From: Pseudomonas sp. MWU16-30317
Lineage (GTDB): Bacteria > Pseudomonadota > Gammaproteobacteria > Pseudomonadales > Pseudomonadaceae
Reading direction: 5' to 3'
NCBI RefSeq assembly: GCF_020515695.1
Contig: NZ_JAIWJA010000003.1
Location: 620,001-684,000, forward strand
DNA length: 64,000 bases
Below the pieces are notes generated by a model. That model worked only from the letters and a program-made list of their open reading frames with translations, had not been told where the DNA came from and ran no database searches. Below are positions 55,314-64,000 of this stretch, one piece after another. The position numbers were made by a program, and so were the translations under genes. How positions within the stretch are numbered: the first letter of the stretch is position 1; every line of letters begins with the position of its first letter.

Positions 55314-56126
55314 CTAAGGGCGGCGTAGCACGGACGCCGCCGTATTGACGTTGTGGGCAAGGTGCAGCGGGTTGATCGTCCCGACAATAGCACTGGCGAT
55401 GCCAGGGCGGTCAAACAACAATTCGAAGCTGGCGCGCACTGGGTCGACGCCTGGGGTCAGGCAGACGTGGCCGCTGGCCAGGGCCTTTTTCACCAGAATG
55501 CCCTTGCCATGTTGCTGCGCGTGGTCGATGACTGGCGCCTCCGATTGCTCGCTCAGGTTATAAGTGACCATGGCGCAATCGCCGCGTTCCAGGGCCTTGA
55601 GGCCGCCGGCCACGGTTTTGCCGGAAAAGCCGAACGCCAGTAGCTTGCCTTCGCGCTTGAGTTGCTCGAGGGTGTCATAGACGCCGGTCTGTTCGAGTAT
55701 GAACAGGTCGTTGCCATCGGAGTGCACCAGAACCATTTCCAGATGATCTGTTTCGAGACGTTTCAGGCTGCGCTCAACCGAAAGGCGGGTGTGCTCGGCG
55801 CTGAAGTCGAAGTGCGATTGGCCGCCTGCGAATTCTTCACCGACCTTGCTGACGATCACCCAGTCATTGCGTTGCCCGCGCAGCAGCGGGCCCACGCGTT
55901 CTTCACTGATGCCATAGGCGGGCGCGGTGTCGATCAGGTTGATGCCCAGGCCGCGTGCCTGGTTGAGCAGGGCGCGGGCTTGATAATCGTCGGGGATGGT
56001 GAAGCCGTTGGGGTATTTGACCCCTTGGTCGCGGCCCAGCTTGACAGTGCCCAGGCCTAACGGCGAAACCATCAGGCCGGTGCTGCCCAGCGGGCGATGC
56101 AGGTCGTGCAGGGTGGCGATAGTCAT
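55314..56126 (-). CDS. Aldo/keto reductase
   Basis: 270 residues from ATG 56126, which overlaps the stop of the upstream oxidoreductase (ATGA). AKR signatures: RPLGSTGLMVSPLGLGTVKLG, catalytic INLIDTAPAYGISEERVG (Asp-Tyr), VIVSKVG (Lys), DHLEMVLVHSDG and the C-terminal NADPH region ASAIVGTINPLHLAHNV. Reduces carbonyls with NADPH; substrate unknown. Co-translated with an FAD oxidoreductase, so the two may act on one pathway. Confidence 0.88.
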   Translation of the reverse strand: MTIATLHDLHRPLGSTGLMVSPLGLGTVKLGRDQGVKYPNGFTIPDDYQARALLNQARGLGINLIDTAPAYGISEERVGPLLRGQRNDWVIVSKVGEEFAGGQSHFDFSAEHTRLSVERSLKRLETDHLEMVLVHSDGNDLFILEQTGVYDTLEQLKREGKLLAFGFSGKTVAGGLKALERGDCAMVTYNLSEQSEAPVIDHAQQHGKGILVKKALASGHVCLTPGVDPVRASFELLFDRPGIASAIVGTINPLHLAHNVNTAASVLRRP

Positions 56127-57298
56127 GGCAGCAGTTGCTCCCAAGGGGTCTGCCCGAGCGCCGGACGCGGCAGCTCGGGCAAGGTAGCAGAGGCAGCGGG
56201 GACGATGGCATCGCGTTGCAGCGCGCTGATCACCCGTTCGGCGAAGTCCGGCGCCAGTGCCAGTTTGGTCGGCCAGCCCACCAGCAGGCGCCCTTGCTCA
56301 GCGAGGAAGGCGTTGTCCGGGCGCACCAATCCGGATTGAGCGGGCTCGGCGCGGTTGACCCGCAGGGTGGCCCACTGCACCTGGCTGAGGTCGATCCAGG
56401 GCAGCAACTGACCGAGTTCCTTGCGCGCGGCGGCGATCTGCGCGGCGGGCTCACGGGCCACGCCGTCGGCTTCGGCGATATCGCCGCCCAGGTACCAGAC
56501 CCACTGGCCATCGGCTGCCGGGTGGCTGGTCACGGTGATACGCGGTTTCGGCCCACCCCCCAGGCAGTGGGCGTACAGCGGCTTGAGGCTGGCACCTTTG
56601 GCAAGGATCATGTGCAGCGGGCGGGTCTGCATCTTCGGCTGCTGGATATCCAGCGCCTGGAGCAGATCGGCGGTGCCTTCGCCGGCGCTGAGCACGATAC
56701 GCTGCGCGCGAATTTCCCGGCCGTCGACCATCAGGCCGCAGAGCTGATCGCCGTCATGCAGCGGGACGATGTGCTCGCCGGCCATGAGGCTGTCACCGCC
56801 GAGTTCGGCCAGACGGGTGATCACGCTTGGCACATCCACCACCAGCTCGGCCAGGCGATAGACCTTGCCCTTGAAAGCTTTGTCCTGCAGCGCCGGCGGC
56901 AACTGATCGCCTTTGACCTGGTCGACACGGCCGCGCACCGCCTTGCTGGCGAAGAAGCTGGTGAGGTTGCCGGCCAGGGTCCCCGGCGACCACAGGTAGT
57001 GCGCCTCGGACAACAGCCGGGCGCCGCGCAGATCCACTTCCCCAGCGCCGGCAAAGGCGTCGCGCCAGCGCTGCGGCATTTCGGCGATGGCTTCCGAGGC
57101 CCCGGTGAGCGCGCCATGCAGCGCATATTTGGCGCCGCCATGGATGATCCCCTGGGACTTGAGACTCTGCCCGCCACCCAGACCTGCACGCTCCACCAGC
57201 ACGGTCGAGTAGCCCAGGCGGCGCAAGCGCGCATTGAGCCACAGCCCGGCGACGCCGGCGCCGACGATCAGGACGTCAGTGTTGAGAGCGGATGGCAT
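56123..57298 (-). CDS. FAD-dependent (glycine/glycerol-3-phosphate oxidase-like) oxidoreductase
   Basis: 391 residues from ATG 57298 (MPSALNTDVLIVGAGVAGLWL), with GAGG 8 nt upstream. N-terminal dinucleotide fold GAGVAGLWLNARLRRLG, LVERAGLGGGQSLKSQGIIH (a G3P/D-amino-acid oxidase-type motif) and C-terminal LVGWPTKLALAPDFAERV. DAO superfamily; substrate cannot be named. Upstream 83 bp lies the SMR transporter gene on the same strand. The frame is open further upstream but that segment overlaps the SMR gene and is not coding. Confidence 0.85.
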   Translation of the reverse strand: MPSALNTDVLIVGAGVAGLWLNARLRRLGYSTVLVERAGLGGGQSLKSQGIIHGGAKYALHGALTGASEAIAEMPQRWRDAFAGAGEVDLRGARLLSEAHYLWSPGTLAGNLTSFFASKAVRGRVDQVKGDQLPPALQDKAFKGKVYRLAELVVDVPSVITRLAELGGDSLMAGEHIVPLHDGDQLCGLMVDGREIRAQRIVLSAGEGTADLLQALDIQQPKMQTRPLHMILAKGASLKPLYAHCLGGGPKPRITVTSHPAADGQWVWYLGGDIAEADGVAREPAAQIAAARKELGQLLPWIDLSQVQWATLRVNRAEPAQSGLVRPDNAFLAEQGRLLVGWPTKLALAPDFAERVISALQRDAIVPAASATLPELPRPALGQTPWEQLLP

Positions 57299-57381
57299 GC
57301 TGGGGACCTCGATGGCAGAGACAGGGCGGCAGTATACAGGCACGAGTGATTCGGTGATCTCTTCGCGGGCACAGGCAGCGA

Positions 57382-57714
57382 TCAATGCCCCGCCGTATTC
57401 GAAAACAACTGAATGACCACCACCCCGCAGACGATCAGCCCCATCCCTAGCATCGCCGGCACATCGAGCTTCTGCCCATAGATGAACAACGCCGCGATGC
57501 TGACCATGACGATGCCCATGCCCGCCCACACCGCGTAGGCGACGCCCACCGGAATGCTGCGCACCACCAGCGTGAGCATCCAGAACGCCGTGGCATAGCC
57601 GAGGATGACCAGGATCAGCGGCAGCGGTGTGCTGAAACCCTTGACGGCTTTCATCGAGACGGTAGCGATCACTTCGGCGCAGATGGCGATCGCAAGATAG
57701 TAGTAGGCAGTCAT
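57382..57714 (-). CDS. Small multidrug resistance (EmrE/QacE-type) efflux protein
   Basis: 110 residues, four membrane helices. The essential membrane Glu is in AIAICAEVIATVSMKAVKGF (Glu14), followed by GYATAFWMLTLVVRSIPVGVAYAVWAG-type blocks (family hallmark YAVWAGMGIV) and GMGLIVCGVVVI. Proton-coupled export of quaternary ammonium and similar cations. Start at 57714 (MTAYYYLAIAICAEV) fits EmrE length. Divergent from a LysR regulator gene, which probably controls it. Confidence 0.92.
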   Translation of the reverse strand: MTAYYYLAIAICAEVIATVSMKAVKGFSTPLPLILVILGYATAFWMLTLVVRSIPVGVAYAVWAGMGIVMVSIAALFIYGQKLDVPAMLGMGLIVCGVVVIQLFSNTAGH

Positions 57715-57799
57715 GGTAAATCTCCCAGATTGGATGCCAGCCCTTCGCTGCAGGCAATGGCGGTATTTTCGCGTCTTCGCCAAGTGCGGTACAGTCATT

Positions 57800-57822
57800 A
57801 CCTATCTGTACAGGAGATAGGT
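57800..57822. promoter_or_regulatory. LysR-type operator ATC-N9-GAT between the SMR and LysR genes
   Basis: ACCTATCT-gtacagg-AGATAGGT is a perfect 8-bp inverted repeat containing ATC-N9-GAT and ending 4 bp before the LysR ATG at 57827. It is 85 bp from the SMR start. Position suggests autorepression and shared control of the divergent pair. Confidence 0.65.
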
Positions 57823-57826
57823 CGTC

Positions 57827-58720
57827 ATGGCCCAAACTCAATGGAATCTCGAACAGATCCGCCTGTTCGTCAAAGTCGCTGAACAGCGTTCGTTTTCAGC
57901 GGTGTCACGGGATCTGCACCGTGCCCAATCGGCGGTCAGCAGCGCCATCGCCTTGCTGGAAGCGGACCTTGGGGTGGTGCTGTTCGAGCGCAGCAGTGGC
58001 CGTCAGCCGCAACTCACCGAGGCGGGCAGGGCGCTGCTCGACGAGGCCCGCGAGGTACTGCGCCAATGCGAGCGCCTCGATGGCCGGGCGCTGGCGTTGA
58101 TGCGCGGGCAGGAGGCGCAATTGCGCCTGGCGCAGGATGAGGCAATGCCCTATCAGCCGGTGATCGACGGGCTGCAAGCCTTTGCCGGGGCCTTCCCGGC
58201 GGTGCAGGTGCACATCGCCAATGCCGCCCAGGGCGACGTTGCCAGGCGCCTGGTGGATCGTCATGCCGACCTGGGCTTGCTGTTTCGCCACGAGCAGATT
58301 CCTGCCGAGTTGGAGAGGCGCGCGCTAGGCCGGGTCGAGATGGTCACCGTGTGCCCCAGCGGGCATCCGCTGGCGGGGGAGCCACGGGTCAGCCGCCAGC
58401 AGTTGGCGCGCCACCGGCAGTTGCTGATCGCAGTGCAGAGCAGCGGATTCCCCGGCGGCGAGGCGATCAGCCCGCACATCTGGCGCGCCGACAGTTTCTA
58501 CATGATCGCCGAATTGCTGCGTTGCGGCCTGGGCTGGGCCTGGCTGCCGCGTCATGTGGTGCAATACCCGGCCTACCAGGGCTCGATGGTCGAGCTGGTC
58601 AGCGATTGGACGCCGCCGCCCTTGGTGGTTGAGTTGGCGTGGCGGCGTGATGCGCCGCTGGGGCCGGCGGGGCAGTGGTTGGCGGAGCGCTTTGCGCTGG
58701 AGTTGCAGGCGATCGGTTGA
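57827..58720 (+). CDS. LysR-family transcriptional regulator
   Basis: 297 residues. The winged helix-turn-helix at the N-terminus (LEQIRLFVKVAEQRSFSAVSRDLHRAQSAVSSAIALLEADLG) is followed by the effector-binding domain (MVTVCPSGHPLAGEP, GGLGWAWLPRHVV-like). Divergent from the SMR efflux gene, with an ATC-N9-GAT palindrome just before its start, so it likely senses a ligand related to that transporter or the oxidoreductase pair beyond it. A GC-rich hairpin follows. Confidence 0.92.
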   Translation: MAQTQWNLEQIRLFVKVAEQRSFSAVSRDLHRAQSAVSSAIALLEADLGVVLFERSSGRQPQLTEAGRALLDEAREVLRQCERLDGRALALMRGQEAQLRLAQDEAMPYQPVIDGLQAFAGAFPAVQVHIANAAQGDVARRLVDRHADLGLLFRHEQIPAELERRALGRVEMVTVCPSGHPLAGEPRVSRQQLARHRQLLIAVQSSGFPGGEAISPHIWRADSFYMIAELLRCGLGWAWLPRHVVQYPAYQGSMVELVSDWTPPPLVVELAWRRDAPLGPAGQWLAERFALELQAIG

Positions 58721-58730
58721 GGGTAATTGC

Positions 58731-58756
58731 GGGCCTCTTCGGCGGCGAAAGGGCCC
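58731..58756 (+). terminator. Terminator-like hairpin after the LysR gene
   Basis: GGGCCTCTTCG (58731-58741) pairs with CGAAAGGGCCC (58746-58756) through one G-U and one mismatch over a 4-nt loop, 10 bp after the stop. No U-run. Confidence 0.5.
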
Positions 58757-58808
58757 TCAGATTCGCCATAGGTGCCAAGCACCTGACGCCAAGGTAAACT
58801 CCGCCGCC

Positions 58809-60080
58809 ATGAACAGAACTCTCTACACCCTGCTGTTTCACCTCGGCCTGCCGATCCTGGCGATACGCCTGTGGCTGCGCGCGCGCAAAGCGCCGGCCTA
58901 TGCACGGCGCATCCGCGAACGTTTCGGTTTCGGTCTGCCACCGATGCAGCAGGGTGGCATCTGGGTCCACGCGGTCTCGGTGGGCGAGAGCATCGCCGCC
59001 GCGCCGATGATCCGCGAGCTGCTCAAGCGCTATCCGCAGCAGGCCATCACCGTGACCTGCATGACGCCCACTGGCAGCGAGCGCATCCTCGCGCTGTTCG
59101 CCCACGAGCCGCGCATCCAGCACTGCTACCTGCCCTATGACTTGCCATGGGCATCGGCGCGTTTCCTCGATCACCTGCAGCCTCGGCTGGCGGTGATCAT
59201 GGAGACCGAACTGTGGCCCAATCATATTCATCAATGCGCCCGTCGCGGCATTCCCGTTGCCTTGGCTAACGGTCGCCTGTCGCAACGTTCCGCTCGGGGC
59301 TACGCGCGCTTTGCCGGCCTGACCCGGCCGATGCTGGCCGAGCTGAGCCTGCTGGCGATCCAGACCGAAGCCGAGGCCGAACGCTTTCGGCAATTGGGCG
59401 CGCGGCCTGAATGCGTACAGGTGACCGGCTCGATCAAGTTCGACCTGACCATCGATCCCGCCCTGGTCGCGCGTGCCGGCGCATTGCGCAGTCAGTGGCA
59501 GGCCGGCAGCCGCCCGATCTGGATCGCCGCCAGCACCCACGAAGGCGAAGATGAGGTCATCCTCAACGCGCATCGACAGTTGCTCGCGACCCACTCCGAT
59601 GCGCTGCTGATACTGGTTCCGCGCCACCCTGAGCGTTTCAATAGTGTTTTCAGCCTGTGCGCGCAGCAGGGCTTCGCCACGGCCCGGCGCTCCCTTGAGC
59701 AGCCCGTCGATGCGCAGGTCTCGGTGCTGCTGGGCGATACCATGGGCGAGCTGCTGTTCCTCTATGCCTTGGCCGACATCACCTTCGTCGGCGGCAGCCT
59801 GGTGGCCAACGGCGGTCACAATCTGCTCGAACCGGCGGCGCTGGCCAAGCCGGTGCTCAGCGGCCCGCACCTGTTCAACTTCCTCGAAATCGCCGCCATG
59901 CTGCGCAGTGCCGGTGCCTTGCAAGAGGTCGACGACGCCGACGGCCTGGCCACCGCCGTACAACGCCTCATCGAACTGCCCCGCGACGCCGCAAAAATGG
60001 GCACGGCGGGCGTGGCGGTGATGAAGGCCAATCAGGGGGCGCTGGAACGGTTGCTCGCGGGGTTGGCGCGGTTGGTGTGA
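58809..60080 (+). CDS. waaA: 3-deoxy-D-manno-octulosonic acid (Kdo) transferase
   Basis: 423 residues. An N-terminal membrane anchor (LYTLLFHLGLPILAIRLWLR) precedes a GT30 GT-B fold: IWVHAVSVGESIAAAPMIREL with the catalytic Glu, METELWPNHI, NGRLSQRSARGY, VTGSIKFD, ASTHEGEDEVIL and FVGGSLVANGGHNLLEPAA. Transfers Kdo from CMP-Kdo to lipid IVA, the step before WaaC. ATG 58809 gives the family start. Separated from the main LPS clusters by about 4.5 kb. Confidence 0.96.
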   Translation: MNRTLYTLLFHLGLPILAIRLWLRARKAPAYARRIRERFGFGLPPMQQGGIWVHAVSVGESIAAAPMIRELLKRYPQQAITVTCMTPTGSERILALFAHEPRIQHCYLPYDLPWASARFLDHLQPRLAVIMETELWPNHIHQCARRGIPVALANGRLSQRSARGYARFAGLTRPMLAELSLLAIQTEAEAERFRQLGARPECVQVTGSIKFDLTIDPALVARAGALRSQWQAGSRPIWIAASTHEGEDEVILNAHRQLLATHSDALLILVPRHPERFNSVFSLCAQQGFATARRSLEQPVDAQVSVLLGDTMGELLFLYALADITFVGGSLVANGGHNLLEPAALAKPVLSGPHLFNFLEIAAMLRSAGALQEVDDADGLATAVQRLIELPRDAAKMGTAGVAVMKANQGALERLLAGLARLV

Positions 60081-60263
60081 CGCTGAGTGGCGTGTCTGAA
60101 CCCCGTCTCAGAAATCTCTTACAGGTGCTTGGGAAATAGCCCTCTCTGATTCTGGTTATTCCGTCGCCGTGTGCTGAATACGCTGACATCGTTGCCCTCT
60201 CGCTGTTGCAGAGTGAGTTGAGTCAATTCGAGGAGGCGTTGCTTCGGGCAATGGTGAAGGCGG

Positions 60264-61709
60264 TTATTTCTTTTTCTTCGCCGGCGTCAATAATGCCTGC
60301 GCCGCAGCGGCCAGATCCGGCGGCAGGAAGTCCTTGTCCGGGTTGTAATCCGGCTTGAGATAACGCGCCAGGTCTTGCAGGTCCTGCGGGCTCAAGGTCC
60401 CGGCGGCTTGCTTGAGACGCAGATTGTCGAGGATGTAGTCGTAGCGCGAATTGTTGTAATCGCGCACCGAGGCGTACAGCTGGCGCTGGGCGTCGAGCAC
60501 GTCGACGATGTTGCGGGTGCCGACCTGATAGCCGATCTCGGTGGCTTCGACGGCGCTCTGGTTGGAGATGATCGACTGCTTGCGGGCCGCCACCTCTTCC
60601 ACGTCGGTGTTCACTGCGCGGTGCAGATTGCGGGTGTTCTCGACCACCTGGCGGCGCAGGCTTTCACGCTGTTGCTCGCTTTGCACCAAGCGCTGATAGG
60701 CCTGGCGGACCTGGGAGCTGACCATGCCGCCGCTGTAGAGCGGGATGTTGACCTGCACACCGATCGAGCGCCGGGACACGTCGCTGCCGTACACCAGGCC
60801 CGGGGTCTCGGTCGGGTTGCTGAGCTGGAAGTTGTCGTTGTCGCCTTTCTCGTATTGCGCCACCAGATCCACCGTGGGCGCGTGCCCGGCCTTGCGCTGG
60901 CGCAGGGTTTCTTCGGCGGCGGTGACGGCGTAGTTGCTCGCCAGCAGGTTGAGGTTCTGCTGCGAAGCGGTGTCGACCCAGGCCTTGGCGTCGTTGGGGC
61001 TCGGCGTCAGGATCGGCAAGGTATGCACGATGCCCTGCAAGGCGATGTACTCGCGGTTGGTCAGGGTCACCAAAGCCTGCAAGGCGTCGTCGACCTGGCG
61101 TTGTGCGGTCAGCCGCGAAGCGCGGGCGGTGTCGTAGCTGGCCTGGGACTGCAGCACATCGGTCTTGTCCGACAGGCCGACATCGAAGCGGCCGTTGGAT
61201 TGGTCGAGCTGGCGCTTGAAGGCCGCTTCTTCGGCCTTGGTCGCGGCCAGGGTGTCCTCGGCACGCAGCACCGCGAAATAACTCTCGGCGCTTTGCAGGA
61301 TCAGGTTCTGCTCGGTGGCCGACAGCTGCAACGCCGCCTGTTCATCCTGGGATTTCGCGGCCTTTAGCTGGAACCAGCGGTCGGCGCGAAAGATCGGCTG
61401 ATTCAGGGTCGCTCGATAAGAGTTGCCGCTGCGATTGAGCACCTGTTCAGGTTGGTCCAGCGCAGTGCGCGTGTTGTTGATATCGCTGCCCAGTGACAGG
61501 TTCGGCAACAGCCCGGCGCGGGCCTGGGGGACGTTCTCGCGTGTTGCGGCATAGTCGGCGCGGGAGGCCGCCAGGTCGGCGTTGTTGCTGACCGCTTCTT
61601 GATAAACGCTCACCAGATCGGTATTGCTCGCCAGGGACGGTTCGGCCGCCCATGCGCTGGCATGTGAGGCACAGGACACGGCAAGCGCCAGTGAGAATTT
61701 GCGCAACAT
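60264..61709 (-). CDS. tolC: Outer membrane channel TolC
   Basis: 481 residues. Signal peptide MLRKFSLALAVSCASHASAWAAEP, then the two tandem OEP repeats (helix-rich; NADLAASRADYAATRENVPQARAG and SRRSIGVQVNIPLYSGGMVSSQVRQAYQRLVQSEQQ, where IPLYSGG is the barrel/hairpin junction). The C-terminal tail is Lys-rich (PAKKKK). Periplasmic tunnel for type I secretion and RND efflux. In P. aeruginosa tolC is likewise near waaA and thiC, which supports TolC over other OEP paralogues such as OprM (no lipobox). Confidence 0.93.
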   Translation of the reverse strand: MLRKFSLALAVSCASHASAWAAEPSLASNTDLVSVYQEAVSNNADLAASRADYAATRENVPQARAGLLPNLSLGSDINNTRTALDQPEQVLNRSGNSYRATLNQPIFRADRWFQLKAAKSQDEQAALQLSATEQNLILQSAESYFAVLRAEDTLAATKAEEAAFKRQLDQSNGRFDVGLSDKTDVLQSQASYDTARASRLTAQRQVDDALQALVTLTNREYIALQGIVHTLPILTPSPNDAKAWVDTASQQNLNLLASNYAVTAAEETLRQRKAGHAPTVDLVAQYEKGDNDNFQLSNPTETPGLVYGSDVSRRSIGVQVNIPLYSGGMVSSQVRQAYQRLVQSEQQRESLRRQVVENTRNLHRAVNTDVEEVAARKQSIISNQSAVEATEIGYQVGTRNIVDVLDAQRQLYASVRDYNNSRYDYILDNLRLKQAAGTLSPQDLQDLARYLKPDYNPDKDFLPPDLAAAAQALLTPAKKKK

Positions 61710-61858
61710 TGATTCAGTCCTTGAGGGCGAAGTCTTGTTAGAGGGGGCGCTGCGAGTGTAGTTGCGTGGCCGTCCGGCAACAATCGGCTATTTGCGCCAA
61801 ATACCGTTCATGCACAATGGATTGGCAAAGTGCAGCGCGCTTGACTAGACTGGCCGGG

Positions 61859-64000
<2,142 letters not shown>

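Noticed and set aside
57299..57841. N-terminal extension of the FAD oxidoreductase by 181 codons
   Set aside because: It overlaps the SMR gene in another frame; the dinucleotide-binding start and ribosome site at 57298 fix the real beginning.

Overview
The window is chromosomal DNA of a fluorescent Pseudomonas. Gene content, high GC, the order msrA-dipA-aceF-aceE-glnE-waaF-waaC-waaG-waaP, REP-type palindromes and a lectin-like bacteriocin all fit Pseudomonas. The direct glnE-waaF junction without ilvE is what I recall for the P. putida / P. fluorescens side of the genus rather than P. aeruginosa.

Left edge (1-4.6 kb, minus strand): the distal part of an aryl-polyene type pigment operon with translationally coupled genes (chain-length-factor-like KS, acyltransferase, two ACPs, membrane protein, AMP-ligase/dehydratase fusion, glycosyltransferase cut by the window edge). 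Next come housekeeping genes: trxC, selO, mscK, a K+/H+ antiporter, a frameshifted remnant, and the divergent putA/putP pair with repeated PutA-type operator boxes. They are followed by rlmJ, msrA and the c-di-GMP phosphodiesterase dipA.

The 1-kb gap between dipA and aceF (23.1-24.1 kb) is the most structured non-coding DNA here. It holds two inverted, multi-branched palindromic elements whose stems differ in sequence but keep their pairing. Beside them is a telomere-like (CCAAC)12 tract next to the aceEF terminator. aceF carries three lipoyl domains, two of them nearly identical.

29-37.6 kb (plus): glnE, then the LPS inner-core operon waaF-waaC-waaG-waaP and a double kinase-like gene. 37.6-41.8 kb is an accessory island between two halves of the LPS region: a TonB-dependent receptor, two tandem tiny lipoproteins sharing a Cys-rich tail motif, and a LlpA-type lectin-like bacteriocin. 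41.8-54.3 kb (plus) resumes LPS/envelope genes: carbamoyltransferase, two glycosyltransferases, msbA, mig-14-like, the PIG-L deacetylase dnpA, hldE, a further glycosyltransferase and two uncharacterised genes.

Right part (54.3-64 kb): a conserved protein of unknown function, an aldo/keto reductase coupled to an FAD oxidoreductase, an SMR efflux pump divergent from a LysR regulator, waaA, tolC, and a TPP riboswitch ahead of thiC, whose stop codon is the last base of the window.

Main themes are envelope construction (Kdo, heptose core, lipid A export, TolC), central carbon entry (PDH), proline use, and interference competition through a bacteriocin of a family known to recognise LPS sugars, encoded inside the LPS gene region. 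No tRNA, rRNA, CRISPR array or intact transposase was seen.
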